A stretch of 64,000 nt of DNA, taken from Gracilibacillus salinarum. GTDB lineage: Bacteria; Bacillota; Bacilli; Bacillales; Amphibacillaceae. Made by a program: the position numbers and the translations under genes. Location: contig NZ_CP095071.1 in assembly GCF_022919575.1 (NCBI RefSeq), forward strand, positions 3,358,001 through 3,422,000, written 5' to 3'. Shown one piece after another: positions 54,614 through 62,890 of this stretch (the first letter of the stretch is position 1; each line of letters begins with the position of its first letter). The notes beneath the pieces were generated by a model. That model saw only the letters and a program-made list of their open reading frames with translations, was not told where the DNA came from and searched no databases.

Positions 54614-55228
54614 GTGTCAAAAGGGGAAAGAACGTTGCAGACGAAATATGGAACAGAGAAAAGAGCGAATGCATTCTATAAAAATCAAATGCTTCACTTT
54701 CTGAATCAAGACATGATCGCGTTTATAGCCAGGCAAACGATGGTATTTATCTCAACATCTGATAGCGATGGGAACTGCGACGCATCCTTTCGAGCCGGCC
54801 AGGAAGGTTTTGTATATACGATTGATGAGCATACATTAATGTATCCTGAATACCGTGGCAATGGTGTCTTGGCGAGTCTTGGTAATATTAGTGAAAATCC
54901 TCATATTGGCTTGATGTTTGTTGATTTTTTTGAGGATCAAATTGGTTTACACATAAATGGGCGAGCTGAAATTGTTGAAAACGAACAATTATCGAGCTTG
55001 CTGCTTTCGACTGAACAATTAACTTATATGAATCAGCGTGAGGGAGATAAAGCTGAAAGATGGGTCCATATCATTGTTGATGAAGCGTATGTGCATTGTT
55101 CGAAGCATATACCGAAATTGAAAAAAGAAGAAAAAACGATTCATTGGGATACCAACAACAATAAATATAAAGGCGGTGATTATTTTCATGCAAGAAGAAC
55201 AAAGAAAACTCCCCGCACTAATAGTTGA
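54614..55228 (+). CDS. Pyridoxamine 5'-phosphate oxidase-like FMN-binding protein
   Basis: 204 residues. The split-barrel fold is shown by QTMVFISTSDSDGNCDASFR, LMYPEYRGNGVLASLGNI and HIGLMFVDFFEDQIGLHINGRAEIV. It probably binds FMN or another flavin/deazaflavin and acts as a small oxidoreductase; substrate unknown. GTG 54614 follows GAGGGGG. It stands alone and converges on the RDD gene. Confidence 0.8.
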   Translation: MSKGERTLQTKYGTEKRANAFYKNQMLHFLNQDMIAFIARQTMVFISTSDSDGNCDASFRAGQEGFVYTIDEHTLMYPEYRGNGVLASLGNISENPHIGLMFVDFFEDQIGLHINGRAEIVENEQLSSLLLSTEQLTYMNQREGDKAERWVHIIVDEAYVHCSKHIPKLKKEEKTIHWDTNNNKYKGGDYFHARRTKKTPRTNS

Positions 55229-55243
55229 GGAGTAGATCTTAGT

Positions 55244-56035
55244 TTAAAATTCCCATTCATCCTTTAAATATAAATAAAGTAATAACAGGACTCTTTCTTT
55301 GTCCTTATTTTGATACGTGCTTTCTTCGAGTTTCGGCAATACAATGTCACTTACTTGTTTTGTGACGATCGGCTTTTGTTCAGGTCTTATTTCTGCAATT
55401 CGATGCGCATATGTTTGGATTAGCCGCCATTCCTTTTGATTAAATGGTTTCAATTGCTGTGCGGTTAATGGAAACTCATCCAGGTCTAATGCTAATTGTT
55501 CCATGTACTTATCCAGTGCATGTCTTTTAGCTGTTTTATTTCGACGTTCGTGTACGACAAGTGTACCTGCCGCCAGATCGCCTAATCGTTTATGCTTCGA
55601 ATGAAAAAAAACGATCAGAATACCGGCAGCATAAAAGCCTGGCAACATATCAATTATCCGTAGCAGATTGCGGATCAGACTCGATAAGAATGTTACATTG
55701 TGTCCGTTCTCTTGAATCACCCGAATACCTACAAGTTTCTTTCCGATGGTCCGTCCGCCCCAGAGAAATTCTAAAAAGATAAAATACCCAAAATTTAAAG
55801 CAAAGATAATCACTAACCCCAGTGCAAGGATAACATTATCGTATTCATTGAATAACAAAACGACAGAAGGGTTGTTTTCCAGTGAGAAAGTTAAGGTCAG
55901 AATAATGGCAATCTGTACTAAAAAAACGAGTAAATAATCCAGGATCTGAGCCGCGCCTCTCGATCCTATTCCTGCTAAATCGAATTGTAAGGTGACGTAT
56001 TCCGGTGTCTTTACATTCAGTTGTTCCTGTTCCAT
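55244..56035 (-). CDS. RDD-family membrane protein
   Basis: 263 residues with three helices in residues ~25-165. The RDD signature residues lie in FDLAGIGSRGAAQILDYLLVF and the conserved GGRTIGKKLVGIRV and KHKRLGDLAAGTLVV segments. A soluble C-tail of ~90 residues follows. RBS AGGAGG precedes ATG 56035. It is next to, and divergent from, a SpoIIM-like gene, the usual companion in MoxR/DUF58 clusters. Confidence 0.87.
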   Translation of the reverse strand: MEQEQLNVKTPEYVTLQFDLAGIGSRGAAQILDYLLVFLVQIAIILTLTFSLENNPSVVLLFNEYDNVILALGLVIIFALNFGYFIFLEFLWGGRTIGKKLVGIRVIQENGHNVTFLSSLIRNLLRIIDMLPGFYAAGILIVFFHSKHKRLGDLAAGTLVVHERRNKTAKRHALDKYMEQLALDLDEFPLTAQQLKPFNQKEWRLIQTYAHRIAEIRPEQKPIVTKQVSDIVLPKLEESTYQNKDKERVLLLLYLYLKDEWEF

Positions 56036-56122
56036 ATCGATCCTCCTAATAGGAAAGATTGCTGTTCATTTCTCTCTTAATCTACTATAATAAAGTAAAA
56101 TAATAGAAAAAAAGGTGATGAT

Positions 56123-57091
56123 ATGCAATTAAACCAATTTATTAAGCAACACCGCCAAGATTGGGGGCGTTTAGAAGTGTTAATCAGTGAATTACCTAAG
56201 AAAAAAACGAGTCATAGTATAGAAGATTTTCAACATACCTATCAAAAAGTAGCAAGGCAATTATCGTTTAGTCAAACTTATTTTCCAAATGAGGATGTTA
56301 CGATCTATCTGAATGAATTAACGGGCAAAGCGCACAATATTTTGTATCAATCACAACATTCCTCGTGGAAACAAGCGTATCACTTCTTTTCCAGCAAATT
56401 TGTCGGGTTATTATTACAGCAGTGGAAAGCTGTTGTACTGGCAATGATGTTGTTTGTTATTGCTGGCATTGCGAGTTTTTTTGCTGTGCTTGAAAATCCA
56501 TCCCACCTATATGGAATTCTTTCAGAAGAGATGGCTCAAGCCTTTGATCCCGGCACTTTAAATGAATCACCGCGTGTCGTAGACGCCCCGATGATGTCAG
56601 CACAGATTATGACAAATAATATCCAGGTAGCTATTCTCGCATTTGCAGGAGGCATTACATTCGGTATTTTAACAGTCTATTTGTTAATTACAAATGGGAT
56701 TCTTATCGGTGCCATCGCTGCTTTGTTCTGGAATCATGGAAATAGCTATGTTTTTTGGGCTTATATTGTTCCGCACGGTGTAATCGAATTAATTGCTATA
56801 TTCATTGCGGGCGGTTCAGGGTTGTTAATGGGATATAAATTATTTGTTCCTGGTAATCATTCGAGAGGATACCAGCTGAAGATCCAAACAAACAGGTCTG
56901 TACAATTATTAATTGGAACGGTCCCGTTATTTATTATTGCCGGTATCATCGAAGGATATATAACGCCATCCGGATTATCATTAGAAATGAAATATGCATT
57001 TGCCATTGTAACGGCATTTGGAATTGTGGCGTATATGTTACTTGGTTCCTATCTTCAACAAAAAAGAAAGCTACAACAAACCTCTGTTTAA
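56123..57091 (+). CDS. SpoIIM/DUF95-family membrane protein
   Basis: 322 residues. An N-terminal cytoplasmic helical part (1-100) precedes about six membrane helices with NNIQVAILAFAGGITFGILT and IVPHGVIELIAIFIAGGSG, the DUF95 core motif. Sporulation SpoIIM itself is shorter (~215 aa), so this is the general DUF95 paralog found with RDD and MoxR genes. RBS AAAGGTGATG precedes ATG 56123. Its 3' end overlaps that of the convergent DUF58 gene by ~20 bases. Confidence 0.85.
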   Translation: MQLNQFIKQHRQDWGRLEVLISELPKKKTSHSIEDFQHTYQKVARQLSFSQTYFPNEDVTIYLNELTGKAHNILYQSQHSSWKQAYHFFSSKFVGLLLQQWKAVVLAMMLFVIAGIASFFAVLENPSHLYGILSEEMAQAFDPGTLNESPRVVDAPMMSAQIMTNNIQVAILAFAGGITFGILTVYLLITNGILIGAIAALFWNHGNSYVFWAYIVPHGVIELIAIFIAGGSGLLMGYKLFVPGNHSRGYQLKIQTNRSVQLLIGTVPLFIIAGIIEGYITPSGLSLEMKYAFAIVTAFGIVAYMLLGSYLQQKRKLQQTSV

Positions 57092-58426
57092 GATCTGAAT
57101 ATATTGGGAAACCGCGGTTGCCGCCAGACGTTCTGCAGAAGCTTCCAGCATAGGCAATCCATGCTTTTCCCATTTATTCATCACTTGCTGCTGTTTCAGG
57201 TATTGGCTTTGGGCAACACTTTTCTCCATTGCTGAAAGTACGCCGTCTGATTGACTGTTGCGCTGTTTGTACAGCATGGTATCTTCAATTCCAAGCATCA
57301 TAATTAGATGCTTTTTTCTAATTTGCTTCATGTAAAACAATGGATAAGCCTCATTGGCGAATGTTTGAATATCACTAAAGAGAACCATCATACTTCTTTT
57401 TTTCTGAATGGACTGTGCATGCTGTAAGGCCAATGGGTAGTTGGATTCTTGTGCATCTACTTCTATCGAATAAACGGCTTGTAAAATGGATTCGATGTGC
57501 CGCAGTCCCTTCCCAGGAGGGACAACCGTCTGGATATTTTTAGAAAATGCGATCAGTGAAACATGATCGCCATTATCTAAGGCGGCAGCGGCCAGAGTGA
57601 TGGCAGCTTCTATTGATTTCTCCAATCGATTTCCTTCTTCCAGCTCCATCCCCATCATTCTTCCACAGTCTATTAATATCGTAATATACTTGCCATGCTC
57701 TGGTTCATACTCATTTGTCATCATTGTTTGTAATTTCGCAGACTGTCGCCAATTAATCTTTCGTGGGTCATCCCCGGCGGCATAACTTCTAATTTTAGCA
57801 AAGTCTCCAATCCCCGTTTTTGTTTTTTTGACTTTAATTCCTTCATGTAATAAATATTTTTGGGCACTTGCCAAATAGCGTTTTGTTTCAGCTAAATTAG
57901 GTATTACTTTTATTTCTTGCGGCAGGGAGTAGGTGTATTGTTTCTCCCATAAGCCCAGTCTTGTTTTGACTCTAATATATAGCCTGTCGAGTGTATATCT
58001 TCCTCGCTGGTGAGGGATAATCGTATAGCTTAAAGCAGTATGCTTTGACTTCGATACATGTTGCTGATTTGGATAATTCGCCTGAAATGAAGTTGGCCAG
58101 CTATCTACAATTCGTACGGTATAGGTTTCGTTTGTCTGATTGTGCATGTGTATGGTGACAGTTTCCTGCTGGTGGCGTTCGATTTGTTCCGTTACGCTCC
58201 TGGAAAGATTAAAGGCTTGTTTTGGCGGTAACATAAATGCATCAATGACGAGTAAAGCCAAGCTAAGTAAGATGGCTATACCGAGAAACAGCCATGAAAA
58301 AAGCCAAAAGGATAAAAGTCCTGTAATCAAAGCGATAACGCCATAATAGGTCAATAATTTTTTTGTCGGGACTACACCTTTATCGCGGAACAGTAACCGA
58401 TCCCACAAGTTCTTGAATCGTTTCAT
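57071..58426 (-). CDS. DUF58 (von Willebrand-like) protein
   Basis: 451 residues. Two membrane helices at ~residues 20-65, then a beta-rich part, and the DUF58 core with IRSYAAGDDPRKINWRQSAK and a vWA-like metal-site strand YITILIDCGRMMGMELEEG. ATG 58426 lies inside the MoxR gene end, ~11 bases after GGAGGG, so the two are coupled. MoxR ATPases act as chaperones for vWA/DUF58 partners; the client is unknown. Confidence 0.88.
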   Translation of the reverse strand: MKRFKNLWDRLLFRDKGVVPTKKLLTYYGVIALITGLLSFWLFSWLFLGIAILLSLALLVIDAFMLPPKQAFNLSRSVTEQIERHQQETVTIHMHNQTNETYTVRIVDSWPTSFQANYPNQQHVSKSKHTALSYTIIPHQRGRYTLDRLYIRVKTRLGLWEKQYTYSLPQEIKVIPNLAETKRYLASAQKYLLHEGIKVKKTKTGIGDFAKIRSYAAGDDPRKINWRQSAKLQTMMTNEYEPEHGKYITILIDCGRMMGMELEEGNRLEKSIEAAITLAAAALDNGDHVSLIAFSKNIQTVVPPGKGLRHIESILQAVYSIEVDAQESNYPLALQHAQSIQKKRSMMVLFSDIQTFANEAYPLFYMKQIRKKHLIMMLGIEDTMLYKQRNSQSDGVLSAMEKSVAQSQYLKQQQVMNKWEKHGLPMLEASAERLAATAVSQYIQILNRGLL

Positions 58427-59306
58427 CGATATCAGATCCCTCCAATTCTGCATATGGAGATAGCTGAATACGGTGACGAAGACTTGGTAAGGCAACAATT
58501 TTGACATCATCAGGTGTGATATAATCACGATCATCCAGATAGGCCCATGCTTGTGCGGTTTTGGCAATCGCGATGGCTGCTCGTGTACTTGCCCCATATT
58601 GTATATGCTCTAACTCTCGTGTCTTGCGAACTAATGTAATGATGTAATCCATTATTTCCTGACTAATAGTAACTGCTTGAACGGATTGCTGGATATCGGC
58701 AATCGATTCTTGTGAGAAAATAGGTGTGATTGGCTCTGGGTTTGTTTGTTCATGGATCACCATTTCTAATACAGATACTTCTTCTTCAAGTGAGGGGAAG
58801 TCCACTTTTAATTTGAAGAAAAAACGGTCCTGCTGTGCTTCCGGCAGAGGGTATGTACCTTCGAATTCAATCGGATTCTGTGTCGCAGCGACAAAAAAGA
58901 AATCAGGTAAACGGAAGGTATCACCTTGAATGGTTACTTGTTGCTCCTCCATTGCTTCTAATAAAGCAGCCTGTGTCTTCGCTGGCGTACGGTTAATTTC
59001 ATCTGCTAACAAAACATTGGTAAAAATCGGCCCTTTTAATGTTTGGAAATCCTGTACTTTCATATTGTAGATAGCACTTCCCGTAATATCACTCGGTAAT
59101 AAATCCGGTGTGAATTGAACGCGCTTGAAATCACCGTCTAGTAATCTAGCTAATGTTTTTACCATTTGTGTTTTCCCGGTTCCGGGAACCCCTTCGATTA
59201 ACACATGTCCTCCTGCTAATGCAGCACATAATAATAAGCGCAAGTTTTTTTGTTGTCCTAGAATTCGTTGTTCATATCTTTCCAATAATGACGTAATAGC
59301 TGTCAT
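58380..59306 (-). CDS. MoxR-family AAA+ ATPase
   Basis: 308 residues. Walker A GVPGTGKTQ, Walker B LLADEINRTPAKTQAALLEAM (sequence parts) and sensor 1 FFVAATQNPIEFEGTYPLPEAQQ are plainly present, and the C-terminal lid domain has STRAAIAIAKTAQAWA. RBS GAGGTGA precedes ATG 59306. It is flanked by DUF4350 upstream and DUF58 downstream with 1 bp or overlapping junctions, so it is one tight operon. Confidence 0.93.
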   Translation of the reverse strand: MTAITSLLERYEQRILGQQKNLRLLLCAALAGGHVLIEGVPGTGKTQMVKTLARLLDGDFKRVQFTPDLLPSDITGSAIYNMKVQDFQTLKGPIFTNVLLADEINRTPAKTQAALLEAMEEQQVTIQGDTFRLPDFFFVAATQNPIEFEGTYPLPEAQQDRFFFKLKVDFPSLEEEVSVLEMVIHEQTNPEPITPIFSQESIADIQQSVQAVTISQEIMDYIITLVRKTRELEHIQYGASTRAAIAIAKTAQAWAYLDDRDYITPDDVKIVALPSLRHRIQLSPYAELEGSDIDETIQELVGSVTVPR

Positions 59307-59307
59307 T

Positions 59308-60426
59308 TTATTTCACCTCATCTCTAATTTTATCCAGTTGTTGCGACCAGTACAGATACTGTTGTTTATTTAAAGACGACTGCTGTTGTAAGTTTTCGAG
59401 TTCAGACGCAAGCTTCTGTAATTGCTTTGGCTTGATGGTGCTAATATGTGACTCTATATCTTGTAATCGATCATGCCAGTTTTTATGATAGGGAATACCA
59501 AATCGCATCCGGATGATTTCTTTCAGATAGTCCATTTGATAGTGAAGGGATGCTTGATAATTTTTTCCTTTCACAAGCCAAATAGCAATCGCCTTGGATC
59601 GTTCGTTACTGAATCGGACGATTTCTTCCCGTACAGGATAGATTGGGCCGAAACGCTTCCCCTGGTACCATAAGATGAAGAATGTCAGTATGATGCCTTG
59701 CACTAACAATACATACGTCCATCCAGGGTATAGCTCAAATGGTGAAACTTGCCCGCCGGCATTACTAACACTATATCTATCGAAAACTATGTGGCTGAAT
59801 TGATCGAATGGAACTATCTCAAGAATGATCGCCAAATGATCTTGATCGAGAATTTGTTCATTCGTAAACCAGTCTGGTTCTGTCAGAATAATCAATGAGC
59901 CATCGCCAACTTGTTGTTTAATAGCTAGCGGCCCAAAGTCATCTTCTGCTAGTATCTGATCATCTCCGCTGGCTATCAGTCTAACAGGTGTATTATATAC
60001 AGCTTTGCGTGTCGTTCCGTTTATTTGTAATTCTGAAGTTTCTTCAGAATCAGGTAACATTCCTTGTAGCGCATACTCTGTTTTTATCCCTAATAAGCCA
60101 TCCGGATTTTCTTTTGCTACGACAAGTGTATTTCCTTGTTTCATATAATCTATATACTTGGTTGACACCTGCTGGTCTGTAAAGACAGGAGGGTTCACTA
60201 ATAAGCGTAACGTATTCTCCTGTTGATCAGGGGCTTGCTTTTCGATGGATGTTTGGTTACCTTGTTCGCTTAAATATGTATATAACGCTTTTACTCCAGT
60301 AAGGGAAGGTGATTCGATCGCATAGTTGGGATATTGTTCTGGAGCGTTGCTGGATGAATAGTAGCTGACAGCAATCAGGATAATAAAAAAAGCGATACCA
60401 ACGATCCATGTTTTGTTTTTAAACAT
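59308..60426 (-). CDS. DUF4350-domain membrane protein
   Basis: 372 residues. An N-terminal helix (TWIVGIAFFIILIAVSYYS) precedes an extracellular domain with SLTGVKALYTYLSEQGNQ and LIILTEPDWFTNEQI, a second helix near residue 245 (YVLLVQGIILTFFILWYQG), and a cytoplasmic tail. The DUF4350 domain is GATase-like. It overlaps the preceding gene by TAATG and precedes moxR by one base. Function is unknown. Confidence 0.8.
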   Translation of the reverse strand: MFKNKTWIVGIAFFIILIAVSYYSSSNAPEQYPNYAIESPSLTGVKALYTYLSEQGNQTSIEKQAPDQQENTLRLLVNPPVFTDQQVSTKYIDYMKQGNTLVVAKENPDGLLGIKTEYALQGMLPDSEETSELQINGTTRKAVYNTPVRLIASGDDQILAEDDFGPLAIKQQVGDGSLIILTEPDWFTNEQILDQDHLAIILEIVPFDQFSHIVFDRYSVSNAGGQVSPFELYPGWTYVLLVQGIILTFFILWYQGKRFGPIYPVREEIVRFSNERSKAIAIWLVKGKNYQASLHYQMDYLKEIIRMRFGIPYHKNWHDRLQDIESHISTIKPKQLQKLASELENLQQQSSLNKQQYLYWSQQLDKIRDEVK

Positions 60427-61085
60427 TAGTGATCACCTAATTTCTTGTGAACTTGCTGATGACCTATGTGAGTGGTCAGTCTGTCGGTTTGTTTTTGATA
60501 CTTGGCATAATCAGTTTGCTGGACAGTCTTTTCTCCATAGGTAGCATGTTCGAATTGCAGTGCCAATTGGTAAAAGGATGATGCAATAGGGCGGTCACGA
60601 CTATTTAGTTCCTCATAATATTCTCGGTTTGTTTTCCATTGTTGAATCGTGAGGAGTTGATATTCTTCAAGTCTTAACAGCATGGCTAGAAATTGGTGAC
60701 GAATGGCTAATGGATAATTTGCTTCTGTCTCATATGTTGCCGCCATTTGCATGTGCTGGTGATAGTCCCAGGCTAATTCTGCATCTTTCTCGAATGGCTG
60801 GTAGCTTGACCATTTTTTCTTGCGGACCATAAAAGTTGTGAAAGCAAGAATGCCAAGAATCAGAATGACTGCAATACTGATAACCAGCACTACTACTATG
60901 ATATTACCTGTAGTAGAGCCAGGTACAAACGATTGGAACAGATTATCTAACAGATCACTTAGCCAATTGGAGATTCGGTCATAGATTTTCTCTATAATCG
61001 ACCGGTTATCCTGCTGATAGACTTGGTATTCATCCTGTTGAAGGATCTTCTCTAATTGTTCTCGTTCTTTTTGATAATCCGACAT
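60426..61085 (-). CDS. DUF4129-domain membrane protein
   Basis: 219 residues. A charged N-terminal part, one membrane helix at ~72-95 (IIVVVLVISIAVILILGILAF) and a C-terminal DUF4129 helical domain (YPLAIRHQFLAMLLRLEEYQLL, the conserved segment in parts). ATG 61085 follows AAGGAG. It starts the four-gene unit DUF4129-DUF4350-MoxR-DUF58. A repeat element separates it from the DUF7847-type gene that would otherwise lead the operon. Confidence 0.8.
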   Translation of the reverse strand: MSDYQKEREQLEKILQQDEYQVYQQDNRSIIEKIYDRISNWLSDLLDNLFQSFVPGSTTGNIIVVVLVISIAVILILGILAFTTFMVRKKKWSSYQPFEKDAELAWDYHQHMQMAATYETEANYPLAIRHQFLAMLLRLEEYQLLTIQQWKTNREYYEELNSRDRPIASSFYQLALQFEHATYGEKTVQQTDYAKYQKQTDRLTTHIGHQQVHKKLGDH

Positions 61086-61111
61086 TATCAAACTCCTTTA
61101 TGATTCTTGTG

Positions 61112-61791
61112 TGGTAAGAAAGTAAAGTCATAGAAATAAACAATGATGAACATGAAGATAGATTCTTATAATATGGATTATGTAAACAAAGGCTGTATTG
61201 CCAAATGGTCATTTTGATATAGATTATCTGCTTAGCAAAGCTCCAGAAATAGGCTTCGCGTCCTGTGGGCACGGCTTCAGCTAGGCTACTACTTGCACTA
61301 CTTCTTTGCTGCCTTGTGCCGAGGAAGCTTACTTCGAAGCGACCCTAGCAGACGCAGGCACAAACAAAATGGATCTTCAGCTCGTGCTGATTCCACGGGA
61401 GTCTCCGCCTATTTCCTACGCTTAAGGGAAGTGCTACAACATATGGAACAGCTAAAAGCAGTGGTTCTAGGCATTTTTCAATAGCTATTATATATGCATA
61501 CGATCACTATGCTAGCTCTTACAAAAATTGTAGAGTCTCAATTCTAGCGTAGGCCAACCACGGAGACTCCCGCGGGATTGTGCAGGTGCTGGAGCTAACT
61601 TTGTGAAGCGTTATTCTTCACAAAGTTAGCTCCAGCCGTGCCCCGCAGGACGCGGAGTGGTTGGACGGAGCGGTATCCCAACACATGAATCCTTTCAAAA
61701 TCCCCACTAAGCAGCTAGACATAATCTATATTATAGGAAGTTGTTTATTGATTAAGTCAATTAGGACCTGGCGGGTTATGGCCGGTTTTTC
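61112..61791 (+). repeat. Full-length dispersed palindromic element R9 (A-to-B orientation) inside a gene cluster
   Basis: Inverted repeats TATAATATGGATTATG (61168-61183) and CATAATCTATATTATAGG (61720-61737), module A, linker and module B are as in R5. The right hairpin reads ACCTGGCGGGTTATGGCCGGT-TTTT. It fills the whole space between the DUF4129 and DUF7847-type genes, ending one base before the latter's stop codon. The target position reads CCACGGAGACTCCCGCGGG. Confidence 0.9.
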
Positions 61792-62694
61792 TTATGTTCC
61801 TTGATATTCATTGATTAGGGATTGTAAATCAGATCCTTCTTGTCGTATCGATGCATCGAAATACATCACACTATACCCTACGTAAGTGATAATCCAGGAA
61901 ATCAGAGAGAAAATATTCGTTAATACATAATACAAGACACTGTTACCCAAAAAGATTAAAGGTATTTGAAGTACGCTTGTAATGATCAATGATATAATGA
62001 TCAAGACTAGAAGCAGTCCAAAGAATTTCCATGTTTGCTTTTTAGTCAGGTGCCAGCTTCTGGATAAACCGGGTGCCACTTTCTCAAATAATACTGCTGG
62101 CAGAAAAAGAGACCATCTGGTAAAAAGTAAGCCTACCGCAAGAAAAAAGCCAGCCATTAATAGTAAAAGGATCATTACACCGGCAACTGGGTGAAAGATT
62201 ATACTGCTGCTTCCCCCGATTATAGCGGTAATGATGAAGCCAGGGAGTATAATTGCGATCGCAATAATGCTAATAAGTAATGTACTAAACAAAATAGGAA
62301 AATAGCGAGGTAATGCTCCTTTAATCATGTCTTTTACGACAATTTCCTCCCCGTTTCGTACTTGTTTAACTGCGAGAATGAGAGCGCCAGCTATTAGTGG
62401 AACAGCTAATAAACTAATCATGCTGACCACATTACTTATTACGTTTTCTTCATAACTTGTATTTGCTATCGATTCTATATTCCCCATTAAAGAACTGAAA
62501 ATTGATTGACTGGGGTCAACGCTAATAAATAACTCGCGTCCTGTCAGAATAAGAACGATTGCCTGTATTACAAAAATCGGTACCATTATAAAAAATGAGA
62601 TCAAAAAAATGGGTTTGATGTTTTGCTTTATAATCCGGAAAGTCTGGTCTAAGATTTCTGCAAAACGTAATGGTTTCTGTACATTTCCGTTCAT
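61792..62694 (-). CDS. DUF7847/GlpQ-membrane-domain-like integral membrane protein
   Basis: 300 residues with six helices and a short cytoplasmic N-terminus (PLRFAEILDQTFRIIKQNIK), the common start of this family. ILILAVKQVRNGEEIVVKDM and RSWHLTKKQTWKFFGLLLV are conserved. ATG 62694 follows AAAGGAG; the longer frame starts before its own RBS. On the same strand as the DUF4129-MoxR unit and probably once its first gene, it is now separated from it by the repeat element. Confidence 0.75.
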   Translation of the reverse strand: MNGNVQKPLRFAEILDQTFRIIKQNIKPIFLISFFIMVPIFVIQAIVLILTGRELFISVDPSQSIFSSLMGNIESIANTSYEENVISNVVSMISLLAVPLIAGALILAVKQVRNGEEIVVKDMIKGALPRYFPILFSTLLISIIAIAIILPGFIITAIIGGSSSIIFHPVAGVMILLLLMAGFFLAVGLLFTRWSLFLPAVLFEKVAPGLSRSWHLTKKQTWKFFGLLLVLIIISLIITSVLQIPLIFLGNSVLYYVLTNIFSLISWIITYVGYSVMYFDASIRQEGSDLQSLINEYQGT

Positions 62695-62829
62695 TCTGAT
62701 ACTCCTTTCCATATTTTAGTTGGATACTTATTATTTTAACATGTTATACGATTTTTGGATAAGAAAATCTATAAAAATATGGAGATGATTCGTAAGGTCA
62801 TCTCCATATCACTTTATACATGGTCGTAT

Positions 62830-62890
62830 TTATCACGGCGCTAAGCAATCAGTAGGGGGCAACCCACCACTGATTGAAGCGTCACTTTAT
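62830..62890. repeat. Second dispersed structured repeat, copy C (internal deletion)
   Basis: CACGGCGCTA joins directly to AGCAATCAGTAGGGGG-CAA-CCC-CCACTGATT (strong hairpin) and GAAGCGTCACTTTAT. The ~95-bp middle seen in copies A and B is missing. The last bases contain the stop codon of the MFS gene, and the hairpin may serve as its terminator. Confidence 0.75.
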
